DNA of 64,000 bases. It comes from Bosea vaviloviae. Its GTDB lineage: Bacteria > Pseudomonadota > Alphaproteobacteria > Rhizobiales > Beijerinckiaceae. The DNA is taken from NCBI RefSeq assembly GCF_001741865.1, contig NZ_CP017147.1:2037001-2101000 (forward strand), written 5' to 3'. Shown here piece after piece: positions 1 to 9,349 of the stretch. Both the position numbers and the translations under genes were made by a program. Each line of letters starts with the position of its first letter. Position 1 is the stretch's first letter. Under the pieces are notes generated by a model that did no database searches, was not told the DNA's origin, and saw only the letters and a program-made list of their open reading frames with translations.

Positions 1-2
1 AT

Positions 3-314
3 GATATCCACATGCGCACCGCCGATATCGACTTCAAAGGCGGCACGGTGGTCTCGAAGGAACCGGTCAAGGTCAATCTCGGCACGACCACCATCGATGC
101 CGATACGCTCGATGTGAAGGATAATGGTGCGCTGATCGCTTTCCAGGGACATGTCCGTGCGGTTATCCTGAATGCTCCGGCCGGCACGCTCGCCGGCCCC
201 GAACGTCAAGGCAGCACGCCGGCGCCGGAACTGCTGGCGCCGCGCCAGGTTGTTCCGGCAGACGGCGCGGCGGCGTCGCCCGCTGGCCTTCCCGACACCG
301 AAACGAGACAGTGA
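3..314 (+). CDS. lptC: LPS export protein LptC, C-terminal part (5' end outside window)
   Basis: The reading frame is open from the window edge and ends at TGA 312-314. The visible ~100 residues contain the LptC/OstA-like beta pattern (DIDFKGGTVVSKEPVKV, then TTTIDADTLDVKDNG and ALIAFQGHVRAVI), followed by a low-complexity Ala/Pro tail. LptC is a bitopic inner-membrane protein whose periplasmic beta-jellyroll receives LPS from LptB2FG and hands it to LptA. Its membrane anchor is outside the window. The lptA start follows after one base, so the two are translationally close. Identification rests on the fold-like repeats and on synteny with lptA-lptB, because LptC sequences are poorly conserved. 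Confidence 0.8.
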   Translation, partial: DIHMRTADIDFKGGTVVSKEPVKVNLGTTTIDADTLDVKDNGALIAFQGHVRAVILNAPAGTLAGPERQGSTPAPELLAPRQVVPADGAAASPAGLPDTETRQ

Positions 315-315
315 C

Positions 316-1095
316 ATGCGCCAAGCGTCAAAGCTTCCTGGAACGATCGGCAAGACTGCCCTGGCCGGCAAGACCGCCCTGGCCGGCAAAACGGCCCTAT
401 TCGTCCTGACTGCCGCGCTTGCTTTCGCCGCGCTGGTTCCCGGGGCCGCCCAGGCGCAGGCGAAGAAGGCCCGTGGCGGTGGCGATTCGGCGCTTGGCGG
501 GCTCGGCGGCGACAGCAAGGAGCCGATCAAGATCGACGCCGACAAGCTCGATGTGCTCGACAAGGAGAATCGGGCCGTCTTCACCGGCAATGTCGTGGCG
601 GTGCAGGGCGAAACGACGGTGCGTTGCACGGTGATGACCGTGTTCTATGAGGGGCGCAACGGTCAGCAGGGTGGAGCTGGAGCCGCGAAGGCGACCGCTT
701 CGACCGCCGCGCCTGCCGCCGCACCCGCCGCTGCGCCGCCGGCCGGCGGCAATGCGAACGACAGCAGCATCAAGCGCATCGAATGCAAAGGGCCGGTCAC
801 GGTGGTCTCCAAGACCCAGGCCGCGACCTCGGATAATGCGGTCTTCGACCGCGCCCACAATGTCGTGATCATGACCGGCAATGTTGCGCTGAACGACGGT
901 CCCAATATCACGCGCGGCGAGAAGCTGACCTACAACACCGTTACCGGCATCGCCAATGTCGAGACCAATGCCGGTGGTCGCGTGCAGGGCTTCTTCGTGC
1001 CGAACTCGACCGAGGCCGGCAAGAACGAGGCGGGCAAGCCCACGCCTGCCAAGCCGGCTGCCGGCGGCGCGCGCCCTGCCACGCCGACGAATTAA
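316..1095 (+). CDS. lptA: Periplasmic LPS transport protein LptA (OstA-like)
   Basis: 259-residue secreted protein. A long N-region and a hydrophobic stretch (ALFVLTAALAFAALVPGAAQAQA) form a Sec signal peptide. The mature part has the OstA/LptA beta-jellyroll motifs: PIKIDADKLDVLDKENRAVF with GNVVAVQGE, then DNAVFDRAHNVVIMTGNV. LptA forms the periplasmic bridge that carries LPS from LptC to LptD. The two halves of the jellyroll are separated by an Ala/Pro-rich insert at roughly residues 120-145, and the C-terminus is Pro/Ala rich. The N-terminus carries an 18-bp tandem duplication (see the repeat at 352). ATG 316 lies 1 bp after the lptC stop, which suggests coupling. lptB follows 71 bp later. 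Confidence 0.9.
   Translation: MRQASKLPGTIGKTALAGKTALAGKTALFVLTAALAFAALVPGAAQAQAKKARGGGDSALGGLGGDSKEPIKIDADKLDVLDKENRAVFTGNVVAVQGETTVRCTVMTVFYEGRNGQQGGAGAAKATASTAAPAAAPAAAPPAGGNANDSSIKRIECKGPVTVVSKTQAATSDNAVFDRAHNVVIMTGNVALNDGPNITRGEKLTYNTVTGIANVETNAGGRVQGFFVPNSTEAGKNEAGKPTPAKPAAGGARPATPTN
352..402 (+). repeat. 18-bp tandem repeat inside the lptA signal region
   Basis: AAGACTGCCCTGGCCGGC at 352-369 is repeated with one change at 370-387, and a third partial copy follows from 388. Each unit encodes KTALAG, so the copies lengthen the positively charged n-region ahead of the signal-peptide core. The repeats keep frame, so copy-number change would alter length without breaking the gene. Confidence 0.85.
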
Positions 1096-1166
1096 GAACC
1101 GCTTCGTAAAGACCCACTCACGGGGCGCCGGCCCCTCTCCGTTCCCAGACCAGGCCAGCGCTCGCA

Positions 1167-2033
<867 letters not shown>

Positions 2034-2118
2034 GCCGCTGAGACCGGGTGATTCAGCCGCAATCGCGGCTTCATGCTGCAGCGCATTAACTTCCCTGCTC
2101 AATGCTGAGGCAAGGGCT

Positions 2119-2147
2119 TTGACGCGCCGCTCTCGCGCCGCTAGGCT
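2119..2147 (+). promoter_or_regulatory. Candidate sigma-70-type promoter of rpoN
   Basis: TTGACG (2119-2124) is followed after 17 bp by TAGGCT (2142-2147) in the 141-bp lptB-rpoN gap. Spacing is ideal and the -35 is 5/6. The -10 is weaker. Transcription would start near 2154, upstream of both possible rpoN starts. Confidence 0.45.
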
Positions 2148-2207
2148 CTAGCCACAGGCAAGAAGCGTGCCGAAATGGCGCGCTGGCATGAAAGGGTTAC
2201 GAGCGCA

Positions 2208-3737
2208 ATGGCGATGATGCCGCGCATGGAGCTGCGCCAGGGCCAGTCCCTGGTGATGACGCCGCAACTTCTGCAGGCGATCAAGCTTCTGCAATTGTCG
2301 CATCTGGAGCTGCAGAGCTTCGTCGAGGGCGAGCTTGAGCGGAATCCGTTGCTGGAGCGCGACGATGTGACGGAGGGGCCTCTGCGCGCCAATGGCGGCG
2401 ACGGGCCGCTCGCTGTCGATGCTGAGACCTTTGCCCGCTCGGAGAGCCTGAACAGCCAGGAAGGCATGGAAAACCGGCTCGGCACCGGGCTCGACAACGT
2501 CTTCCAGGGTGAGCAGCCCAGCGTGGCGCGGCTCGACACGCGCGGCGCCGATTCCCTGCCGATCATCGGCGGCGCCTATGGCGGCTCCGGTGGGTCCTTC
2601 GAGGAGGGGCCGGACGGTTTCGAGAGCGGGCTGACGGTGGAGGCGTCCCTCCATGATCATCTCAGCGGCCAGCTCGATCTGGCGGTCACCGACCCGGCGG
2701 ACCGGATCATCGGCCGGCACCTCATCGATGCGGTGGATGATTCGGGTTATCTCGGCGAACCGGTCGCGGAGATGGCCGAGCGGCTCGGCATCACGGTGGC
2801 GCGGATCGAGGGCGTCCTGAGCATCGTCCAGGGCTTCGATCCCTCGGGCGTTGCGGCGCGCGACGTCTGCGAATGCCTCTCGATCCAGCTACGTGACCGC
2901 AACCGCTTCGACCCGGCGATGCAGACGCTGGTCGCCAATCTCCATCTCGTCGCCAAGCGTGATTTCGCGGCGCTGAAGCGCATCTGCGGCGTCGATGACG
3001 AGGACATCGCCGATATGGTCGCCGAGATTCGGCGGCTCGATCCCAAGCCCGGGCGCGGTTTCGGCGGCGCGACGGCCGAGACGGTGGTGCCCGACGTCTT
3101 CATCCGCTCGGCGCCCGACGGCTCCTGGCTGGTCGACCTCAACCCCGACACGCTGCCGCGCGTGCTGATCAACCAGACCTATCACGCCCGCGTCTCCAGG
3201 GCGGCGCGCAGCGATGAGGACAAGGCTTTCATCGCTGAATGCCTGCAGACCGCGAACTGGCTGACGCGCTCGCTGGAGCAGCGCGCCCGCACCATCCTGA
3301 AAGTCGCCAGCGAGATTGTGCGCCAGCAGGACGGCTTCTTCGCCCATGGCGTCGAGCATCTGCGGCCGCTGAACCTCAAGACGGTGGCGGACGCCATCGG
3401 CATGCATGAATCGACCGTCTCGCGTGTGACCTCGAACAAATATCTGATCTGCTCGCGCGGTGTTTTCGAGATGAAGTACTTCTTCTCGGCTGCCATCGCC
3501 GCGACCGGCTATGGCGAGGCGCATTCGGCCGAGGCGGTGCGCTTCCGCATCAAGCAGATGATCGACGACGAAACGCCGGCGGACGTGCTCTCGGATGACG
3601 CCATCGTCGCCAGGCTCAAGGCGGGTGGCATCGACATCGCGCGGCGCACCGTCGCGAAATACCGCGAATCGCTGCGCATTCCCTCATCGATGGAGCGCCG
3701 CCGCGAGAAGGTCGCGATGGCGATGGGCAGCCGCTGA
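2208..3737 (+). CDS. rpoN: RNA polymerase sigma-54 factor
   Basis: Sigma-54, which recognises -24/-12 promoters and needs AAA+ activators. The Gln-rich region I (RQGQSLVMTPQLLQAIKLLQ) lies near the N-terminus. The core-binding region spans roughly residues 110-300, followed by the HTH part (TVADAIGMHESTVSRVTSNKY) and the invariant RpoN box ARRTVAKYRE about 32 residues from the C-terminus. I chose ATG 2208 (MAMMPRMELRQGQ) because it matches the usual family N-terminus. ATG 2175 in the same frame would add 11 residues. It is followed by hpf and ptsN, the conserved rpoN-hpf-ptsN cluster that links nitrogen PTS and sigma-54. Confidence 0.95.
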   Translation: MAMMPRMELRQGQSLVMTPQLLQAIKLLQLSHLELQSFVEGELERNPLLERDDVTEGPLRANGGDGPLAVDAETFARSESLNSQEGMENRLGTGLDNVFQGEQPSVARLDTRGADSLPIIGGAYGGSGGSFEEGPDGFESGLTVEASLHDHLSGQLDLAVTDPADRIIGRHLIDAVDDSGYLGEPVAEMAERLGITVARIEGVLSIVQGFDPSGVAARDVCECLSIQLRDRNRFDPAMQTLVANLHLVAKRDFAALKRICGVDDEDIADMVAEIRRLDPKPGRGFGGATAETVVPDVFIRSAPDGSWLVDLNPDTLPRVLINQTYHARVSRAARSDEDKAFIAECLQTANWLTRSLEQRARTILKVASEIVRQQDGFFAHGVEHLRPLNLKTVADAIGMHESTVSRVTSNKYLICSRGVFEMKYFFSAAIAATGYGEAHSAEAVRFRIKQMIDDETPADVLSDDAIVARLKAGGIDIARRTVAKYRESLRIPSSMERRREKVAMAMGSR

Positions 3738-3945
3738 GCCGCCGTCCGAGGTTTTTCGCCTCCGTACCTTCGTGAACTCCCGATGCGGCACCACGCAAGT
3801 CGAGCCGCGTCCCAAGGTGAGACTGTCACCATGAAACTGCCGTACCAGGCTGGATCATTCTTCCATTCAGGTGCGGCGATTCCGTGTACATTTTCTGTCT
3901 CGCTCGTCCTTATGGACATGCCGGTCATGAAAGCCGATCAACGCA

Positions 3946-3974
3946 TTGACATCCCCGTGACCCCGTTCTTACCT
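3946..3974 (+). promoter_or_regulatory. Candidate promoter of hpf
   Basis: A perfect TTGACA at 3946-3951 with a 17-bp spacer to TTACCT at 3969-3974. The start point would be near 3981, about 40 bp before the chosen hpf start. This argues that the open frame reaching back to 3783 is not translated. Confidence 0.45.
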
Positions 3975-4022
3975 CCTAAGGATGGCCGGCTACTGGCCAT
4001 GGTTAATAAGGGGAAGCACTCC

Positions 4023-4610
4023 ATGAGCTTGCGAATCTCCGGCAAGAATCTCGATGTCGGCGAGGCCCTTCGCGGCCAGGCCGAGACCCGCGTCGCGGCC
4101 GCGCTCAGCAAATATTACGAGGGCGGCTATCAAGGTCACGTCACCGTCGCCAAGGACGGTACGGCGTTCAAGACCGACGGCGTGCTGCATCTGTCCTCTG
4201 GAATCACGCTCGAGGCTTCGGGTACGGCGCATGACGCCTATGCCAGCCTCGACAAGATGGCCGAACGCATCGAGAAACGGCTGCGTCGTTACAAGCGTCG
4301 ATTGAAGGACCGCTCGGCTTCGACCAATGGCCGCGAGGCCGGCATCGAAATCCCCAGCTATGTGATTGCGGCGCCGGACGACGATCTCGAGGAGATCGAG
4401 CTCGATATGGCCGGAGATCACCCGGTTATCGTGGCCGAAGCCACCAAATCCTTCCATGTCATGACGGTTGGCGACGCTGTCGCCGAACTCGATTTGACCG
4501 GCGCTCCCGTCGTCATCTTCCGCCATGCTGGCAATGGCCGGATGAACGTCGTATACCGCCGGCGCGACGGCAATATCGGGTGGATCGATCCCCCGGCGTC
4601 GCTGTCGTAA
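4023..4610 (+). CDS. hpf: Ribosome hibernation promoting factor, long form
   Basis: 195-residue long-type HPF (RaiA/YfiA fold). The N-terminal domain, about 1-105, starts MSLRISGKNLDVGEALRGQ and contains the basic helix KRLRRYKRRLKDR. It binds the 30S decoding region and silences ribosomes in stationary phase. The C-terminal domain, about 130-190, has the EEIELDMAGDHPVIVAEA and DLTGAPVVIFRHAGNG segments used for dimerisation into 100S particles. The start follows AAGGGGAAG. The frame is open further upstream, but the family N-terminus and an upstream promoter support ATG 4023. It lies between rpoN and ptsN. Confidence 0.93.
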   Translation: MSLRISGKNLDVGEALRGQAETRVAAALSKYYEGGYQGHVTVAKDGTAFKTDGVLHLSSGITLEASGTAHDAYASLDKMAERIEKRLRRYKRRLKDRSASTNGREAGIEIPSYVIAAPDDDLEEIELDMAGDHPVIVAEATKSFHVMTVGDAVAELDLTGAPVVIFRHAGNGRMNVVYRRRDGNIGWIDPPASLS

Positions 4611-4683
4611 GGCCAGCGGGAGGCTCCCCGGCTTTCAAATCTGACCCGCGCTGCATGGCTCTCCGGGCCGGCACGGGACATGC

Positions 4684-5157
4684 ATGGACTGGCGCATGAC
4701 GCTGATCGATCTCCTGACACCGGCTGCGGTGATTTCGCCGCTGCGGGCCAATGGCAAGAAGCAGGCGCTGCAGGAACTCGCCCAACACGCGGCGATGATT
4801 ACCGGCTTGCCTGAGCGCGAGCTCTTCGAGGCGCTGCTCCAACGCGAGCGCCTCGGTTCCACGGGTATCGGCGATGGCATCGCGATTCCCCATGGGCGCA
4901 TGCCCGGCATCGACAGGTTGGTCGGGCTGTTCGCCCGCGCCGAAAAGCCGGTCGATTTCGACGCACTGGACGGCCAGCCCGTCGACATCATCTTCGTGCT
5001 GATCGCGCCCGAGGGCGCCGGCGCCGACCATCTCAAGGCGCTTGCCCGCGTTGCTCGCGTGCTGCGCAACCATGCCGTGCTGGAGCAGGTCCGCAAGGCC
5101 CGCGACCCGGCTGCGATCTACGCGATCCTGGCGGAGTCGGCCGCGAAGGCGGCCTGA
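4684..5157 (+). CDS. ptsN: PTS IIA-like nitrogen regulatory protein PtsN (EIIA-Ntr)
   Basis: EIIA domain of the fructose/mannitol family, 157 residues. The phospho-accepting His lies in GIGDGIAIPHGRMPG (His70 counted from this start), and the C-terminal EGAGADHLKALARVARVL helix is typical. EIIA-Ntr takes phosphate from EI-Ntr and NPr and regulates potassium uptake, nitrogen metabolism and the stringent response. It does not transport sugar itself. ATG 4696 (MTLIDLLTP) is an alternative start. Its place after rpoN and hpf is conserved in proteobacteria. Confidence 0.93.
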   Translation: MDWRMTLIDLLTPAAVISPLRANGKKQALQELAQHAAMITGLPERELFEALLQRERLGSTGIGDGIAIPHGRMPGIDRLVGLFARAEKPVDFDALDGQPVDIIFVLIAPEGAGADHLKALARVARVLRNHAVLEQVRKARDPAAIYAILAESAAKAA

Positions 5158-5176
5158 CTGGAACCGTTTGAAGCTG

Positions 5177-5224
5177 GGCTTGGACAGCGTGCGCCAAGCC
5201 GCTATGACGCCATGCACAATGGCG
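5177..5224 (+). promoter_or_regulatory. Candidate promoter with overlapping inverted repeats before fumarase
   Basis: TTGGAC (5180-5185), a 17-bp spacer and TATGAC (5203-5208) form a plausible promoter. The -35 lies in a perfect 7-bp inverted repeat (GGCTTGG 5177-5183 / CCAAGCC 5194-5200), and a second one (CGCCAT 5208-5213 / ATGGCG 5219-5224) follows the -10. Either could be an operator. No regulator is evident. Confidence 0.35.
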
Positions 5225-5279
5225 TTGCGCTGAGATGGTTCTGAGCGTGGCGCGTCACCCCGCCTCGGAGCCTCCGTCC

Positions 5280-6896
5280 ATGGCCTATACGCATGTCGAT
5301 CTCTTCCCGCTCGGCGACGACGCCACGCCTTATCGCAAGCTGGGCAGCGAAGGGATCTCGGTCGAGAAACTCGGCGATCGCGAGGTTCTGACGGTTTCGC
5401 GCGAGGCGATCCGCCAACTCAGCGAACAGGCCTTCATCGACATCAACCATCTGCTGCGGCCGGGCCATCTCGCCCAGCTGGCAAAAATCCTCGACGATCC
5501 CGAGGCGACCTCAAACGACAAGTTCGTCGCCTATGACCTCCTGAAGAACGCCAACATCTCGGCCGGCGGCGTGCTGCCGATGTGCCAGGATACCGGCACG
5601 GCGATCATCATGGGCAAGAAGGGCCGCAAAATCTGGACCGATGGCGATGACGAGGCGGCGCTCGGCGAAGGTGTCGCCGACGCCTATTTCAAGCGCAATC
5701 TGCGCTATTCCCAGGTCGCTCCGCTCTCGATGTTCGAGGAGAAGAACACCGCGACCAACCTGCCGGCGCAGATCGACATCTATGCCGAGGGCGAGGACGC
5801 CTACAAATTCCTCTTCGTCGCCAAGGGTGGCGGCTCCGCCAACAAGACCTTCCTGTTCCAGGCGACGCCCTCGCTCCTGACCAAGGACCGCATGATGGCG
5901 TTCCTGAAGGAGAAGATCCTGACGCTGGGCACCGCCGCCTGCCCGCCCTACCACCTTGCCATCGTCATCGGCGGCACCTCGGCCGAGCAGAACCTCAAGA
6001 CCGTCAAGCTCGCCTCGACGAAATATCTCGACGCGCTGCCGACCAAGGGCTCGCCCTCCGGCCATGCCTTCCGCGATCTTGAGATGGAGGAGGAGGTGCA
6101 TAAGCTGACGCAGTCGCTCGGCGTCGGTGCACAGTTCGGCGGCAAGTATTTCTGCCATGACGTTCGCGTCATCCGCCTGCCGCGCCATGGCGCCTCGCTG
6201 CCGATCGGGCTCGGCGTCTCATGCTCGGCCGATCGCCAGGCCAAGGGCAAGATCACCAAAGACGGCATCTATCTCGAGGCGCTGGAGACCAACCCGGCCA
6301 AATATCTGCCCGAGGTCGAGGATGCTTCGCTCGGCGGCGCGGTCGTCAAGGTCGATCTCAACCGTCCGATGAGCGAGATCCTCAAGACGCTGTCGCAATA
6401 TCCGGTCAAGACCCGGCTCTCGCTGACCGGCACGATCATCGTGGCGCGCGACTCGGCCCATGCCAAGATTCGCGAGCGGCTGGAGACCGGGCAGGGCATG
6501 CCCGATTATTTCAAGAACCACCCGGTCTATTACGCCGGCCCGGCCAAGACGCCCGAGGGCATGGCCTCGGGCTCGTTTGGGCCGACCACGGCCGGCCGGA
6601 TGGATTCCTTCGTCGACCAGTTCCAGTCCTTCGGCGGTTCGATGGTGATGCTCGCCAAGGGCAACCGTTCCGCCGCGGTTCGGGAAGCCTGCAAGACGCA
6701 TGGTGGCTTCTATCTCGGCTCGATCGGCGGTCCCGCCGCGCGGCTTGCGCAGGACTGCATCAAGAAGGTCGAGGTCCTGGAATACCCCGAACTCGGCATG
6801 GAGGCGGTCTGGCGCATCGAGGTCGAGGATTTTCCGGCCTTCATCGTCATCGACGACAAGGGCAACGACTTCTTCAAGGAGTTGAACCTCGGATGA
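5280..6896 (+). CDS. Fumarate hydratase, class I (iron-sulfur)
   Basis: 538-residue single-chain class I fumarase, which interconverts fumarate and malate in the TCA cycle using an oxygen-sensitive [4Fe-4S] cluster. The N-terminal alpha part carries [17 protein letters not shown], the first cluster Cys. [14 protein letters not shown] and [20 protein letters not shown] contribute further conserved residues, and the C-terminal beta part ends with [22 protein letters not shown]. Length matches the FumA/FumB type. ATG 5280 ([12 protein letters not shown]) was chosen over ATG 5235 because CGGAG precedes it and the added 15 residues look unrelated. The stop overlaps the next start (ATGA), so the following small gene is probably co-translated. 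Confidence 0.93.
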   Translation: MAYTHVDLFPLGDDATPYRKLGSEGISVEKLGDREVLTVSREAIRQLSEQAFIDINHLLRPGHLAQLAKILDDPEATSNDKFVAYDLLKNANISAGGVLPMCQDTGTAIIMGKKGRKIWTDGDDEAALGEGVADAYFKRNLRYSQVAPLSMFEEKNTATNLPAQIDIYAEGEDAYKFLFVAKGGGSANKTFLFQATPSLLTKDRMMAFLKEKILTLGTAACPPYHLAIVIGGTSAEQNLKTVKLASTKYLDALPTKGSPSGHAFRDLEMEEEVHKLTQSLGVGAQFGGKYFCHDVRVIRLPRHGASLPIGLGVSCSADRQAKGKITKDGIYLEALETNPAKYLPEVEDASLGGAVVKVDLNRPMSEILKTLSQYPVKTRLSLTGTIIVARDSAHAKIRERLETGQGMPDYFKNHPVYYAGPAKTPEGMASGSFGPTTAGRMDSFVDQFQSFGGSMVMLAKGNRSAAVREACKTHGGFYLGSIGGPAARLAQDCIKKVEVLEYPELGMEAVWRIEVEDFPAFIVIDDKGNDFFKELNLG

Positions 6897-7249
6897 GGGG
6901 TTTTGCTGCCGCAAGCTTCGGAACCGCATGCCTCGGATTTGCCGTGCTCGCCACGGCAGGCGAGGCGATGGCGCAGGGGCGGGCGGGTGCGCCCGCGACC
7001 TGCTCGCGCGACCTGTTCCAGAATGAAGGCGCGCTGCGCCGCCAGCTGACACGATTGCAGGCGGTCGCGACGGCCGATCAGGCGACGCAATGCCGGACCT
7101 GGCGCGAGCATGTGGGCTTCCTGCAGAGCGCGCGTTCGGTGTTCGCGACCTGCCAGAGCGGTGCCCAGCGCGAACAGAATGTCGGCTTGATGGATACCGA
7201 GCTGGCCGAATACCGCGTGCTGCTCGCCAATCGCTGCGGCAAGCGCTGA
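6893..7249 (+). CDS. Small secreted hypothetical protein
   Basis: 118 residues beginning with a clear signal peptide ([20 protein letters not shown] with cleavage near EAMAQ). The mature ~90 residues carry four Cys (TCSRD, QCRTW, TCQSG, RCGKR), which suggests two disulfides, and a helical Arg/Gln/Leu-rich middle. I do not recognise a family. ATG 6893 overlaps the fumarase stop in ATGA, so the gene is in the fumarase transcript. Its reading frame is convergent with the hydrolase gene that ends 3 bp later on the other strand. Confidence 0.75.
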   Translation: MRGFAAASFGTACLGFAVLATAGEAMAQGRAGAPATCSRDLFQNEGALRRQLTRLQAVATADQATQCRTWREHVGFLQSARSVFATCQSGAQREQNVGLMDTELAEYRVLLANRCGKR

Positions 7250-7251
7250 TT

Positions 7252-8256
7252 CTATCGGGCCTCAGGTGGCTGGCCGAGCTGCGCCTTGAAGAAGGCGAGC
7301 ACGCCGGCGTTGAAATCGGCATGGAAAGCGGCTCGGTCGAAACCGGGCTGATCGCTGCAGAGATCCGCAGCCGATTGGGCGAGCTCCGCCGGGCAGGGCG
7401 GCAGGAAGGAAAAATGCTGGGAGCCCGGCACGACGCGGAAATCGGGTTTCATCGGCAGCAGGCTGGCTATGCCCACGATGCTGGCCGGGGTCACGCCGTC
7501 GCCGCCGCGCTCGGAGCCCCAGAGCTGAACCGGCACCCGCACGTTCCTGAAGCTCTCCTCCGTAAAGAAGACGCTGAGCGGATCGGCGATGACGGCCGCC
7601 TTGATGCGTGGATCATGGCTGAGTTGCGGAAGTCTTCCCGCGCGAACCTGCTCGCACAGCGGGTCGCTCTTGTCCTCGCAGAGTCTCAGGCGCTTGCCGA
7701 AATATGGGGTGGCGCCGATGGCGACGAACCCGGTATAGCCGCCCCGGGAAAAGCCGAAGAAACCGATCCGCCCGGCATCGATCCTGGCCGCATCGGGCCA
7801 TGAGCCGAGCATGTAATCGACCGCGCGCTTGATGTCGGCCGGCCGCTCGACGAAGACCGAGAACTCAGCCGTGCGGCTCTTGTCCTGGCTGGTGTCGCCG
7901 GGGTGATTGATGGCGACGACGATGAAGCCGACATCTGCCAGAGCCTCGGCCGTATCGCGATGTCCGAGGAAGCTGCCGGTCCTGCCATGCGAGATCACGA
8001 TGAGCGGGCGCTTCTCGCCCGCGAGCCGGCAGTTCATGCTGACGGACATGGCGAAAGGTCCGAGCCGTACCGCGCTCGGCTGCTGGCTGCATGGATACCA
8101 GACCGCTCCTTTGAGCGGCTGGAGTGCGCCTTCGGCAGGGATGTCGACGGCTTTGAACCCGGCTGCCTGTGCCAGTGAGGCCGCAAGGCCAAGGCCAAGG
8201 CCAAGGCCAAGCCCAAGACCAAGGGCGATGCAGGGGAGCAGGCGGCGGAGATTCAT
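7252..8256 (-). CDS. Secreted alpha/beta hydrolase (dienelactone hydrolase / PAF-acetylhydrolase-like)
   Basis: 334 residues. The signal peptide contains a striking run of alternating Gly-Leu made by a hexanucleotide repeat. The mature enzyme has the alpha/beta-hydrolase order: oxyanion strand PLIVISHGRTGS (about 84-95), nucleophile elbow FFGFSRGGYTG with Ser170, and a late His in the VVPGSQHFSF segment. Cys pairs suggest periplasmic disulfides. It resembles predicted dienelactone hydrolases and acetylhydrolases that cleave small esters. The substrate cannot be named. The start overlaps the stop of the upstream AraC-type regulator by 4 bp, so the two form an operon. Confidence 0.82.
   Translation of the reverse strand: MNLRRLLPCIALGLGLGLGLGLGLAASLAQAAGFKAVDIPAEGALQPLKGAVWYPCSQQPSAVRLGPFAMSVSMNCRLAGEKRPLIVISHGRTGSFLGHRDTAEALADVGFIVVAINHPGDTSQDKSRTAEFSVFVERPADIKRAVDYMLGSWPDAARIDAGRIGFFGFSRGGYTGFVAIGATPYFGKRLRLCEDKSDPLCEQVRAGRLPQLSHDPRIKAAVIADPLSVFFTEESFRNVRVPVQLWGSERGGDGVTPASIVGIASLLPMKPDFRVVPGSQHFSFLPPCPAELAQSAADLCSDQPGFDRAAFHADFNAGVLAFFKAQLGQPPEAR
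8185..8226 (-). repeat. Hexanucleotide repeat in a signal peptide
   Basis: Seven consecutive 6-bp units on the plus strand: four perfect AAGGCC followed by AAGCCC, AAGACC and AAGGGC. On the coding minus strand they give Leu-Gly pairs in the hydrophobic core of the hydrolase signal peptide. Slippage would change core length in steps of two residues without a frameshift. Confidence 0.85.
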
Positions 8257-9110
8257 GGCGCGCTCGCGTTGCGGATGGGGATGAACAGGTCGGTACGCAG
8301 GGCGGCGGGCGCTATTCCGCGCGACGACGTATCGAGATAATGCTCCAGCGTGGGCCGATCATCCGGCTCGTAGCCGCTGTCCGGCATCCACCTCCTATAG
8401 ATTGCCTGTGCGGCAGCGTTGATGCGGGTGTACGGACCCACCAGCCGGAGCACGACATAGCGGCCGCCGGGGAGCTCGAGCGTTTCGACTTCGGAACCCT
8501 CTGGCCAGGGATCGGGCGAGGCGATGGCGGCGTAATAACTGAAACGGTCGGCATATCGGGGATTGCCGAAGGAGGCGCCCCATTTCTCCGAGATGGCTCG
8601 CGTGCCGGCGCGCAGACGCAGTTGCCTGTGCGTGTGAGGAATGGTCGCGAACGACCCGACATGGCGCAGCGCATGCAACCGCTGCGCCGGTCGCTCGACG
8701 ATCTTCACGGTCGGCGTGGCTTCGTCGTCGTCGACGAACGCCCCGTCGACAGTGAGGATCGCGCGCCTCATCTGCTGCCGAAAAGCACGCGGCGACTGTC
8801 CGGTGAACTGGTGAAAGGCGCGGGTGAAGGCTTGCGGGCTGTCATAGCCGATAGTCAGCGCCACTTGCGTGACGCTGTCGTCGGAGCTGGTCAGGAGGCG
8901 TGTCGCGAGAGCCAGCCGGACGCGACGGAGCGTGGCGGTCACGGTCTCACCCACCACGCCGGCGTAGACGCGGTGAAAATGGAAAGGCGAGAAATGCGCG
9001 AGGCGTGCCAGGTCGTCGAGATGCAGGTCGGCGATTGGATTGCCGATGATGGCCGCAACCGCACGCGCCACCCGAGCGCGATAATCCCGTTCTGTGCGAT
9101 CCCGTACCAT
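8253..9110 (-). CDS. AraC-family regulator with GyrI-like effector domain
   Basis: 285 residues. The N-terminal ~110 residues are a double HTH of AraC type (LDDLARLAHFSPFHFHRVYAGVVGE and VTQVALTIGYDSPQAFTRAFHQFTGQSPRAFR). Residues ~125-285 form a GyrI/SOUL-like ligand-binding domain (VKIVERPAQRLHALRHVGSF, then LPGGRYVVLRLVGPY and a C-terminal DLFIPI strand). Such proteins (Rob/BmrR-like) sense small hydrophobic compounds. The stop overlaps the start of the secreted hydrolase, so it probably controls that gene. No operator was identified. Confidence 0.88.
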   Translation of the reverse strand: MVRDRTERDYRARVARAVAAIIGNPIADLHLDDLARLAHFSPFHFHRVYAGVVGETVTATLRRVRLALATRLLTSSDDSVTQVALTIGYDSPQAFTRAFHQFTGQSPRAFRQQMRRAILTVDGAFVDDDEATPTVKIVERPAQRLHALRHVGSFATIPHTHRQLRLRAGTRAISEKWGASFGNPRYADRFSYYAAIASPDPWPEGSEVETLELPGGRYVVLRLVGPYTRINAAAQAIYRRWMPDSGYEPDDRPTLEHYLDTSSRGIAPAALRTDLFIPIRNASAP

Positions 9111-9349
9111 GGCGGATAGCCTGCCCTATCTGAGAGCCGGAAACTTAGCTGCTTTTGCTGAAATGCTGTGACTGGGCCCGGCCCGGCGCCTCATCGTGCA
9201 TCCCAATTCACCTCGCAATCGCCTCGCCCTCGAAATGCACCGCGGCGAATGGGTTTGGGCAAGGCGGCATTTGGAGTATGGCTGTCGCACTGCGGCTCTG
9301 CGATATGTCACTGCCGGGTTTTTGATGTGAGCAGCCACGGGATTGATGG
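9111..9349. other. Intergenic region between divergent genes
   Basis: 239 bp between the AraC-type gene (minus) and the MBL-fold gene (plus). It must hold both promoters. I see no strong -35/-10 pair, no convincing palindrome and no supported small gene; open frames here have no ribosome-binding site or recognisable motif. Confidence 0.4.

Noticed and set aside
3783..4022. Upstream extension of hpf
   Set aside because: A good promoter lies inside it, a ribosome-binding site precedes ATG 4023, and the family N-terminus begins at MSLRISGKNLDVG.
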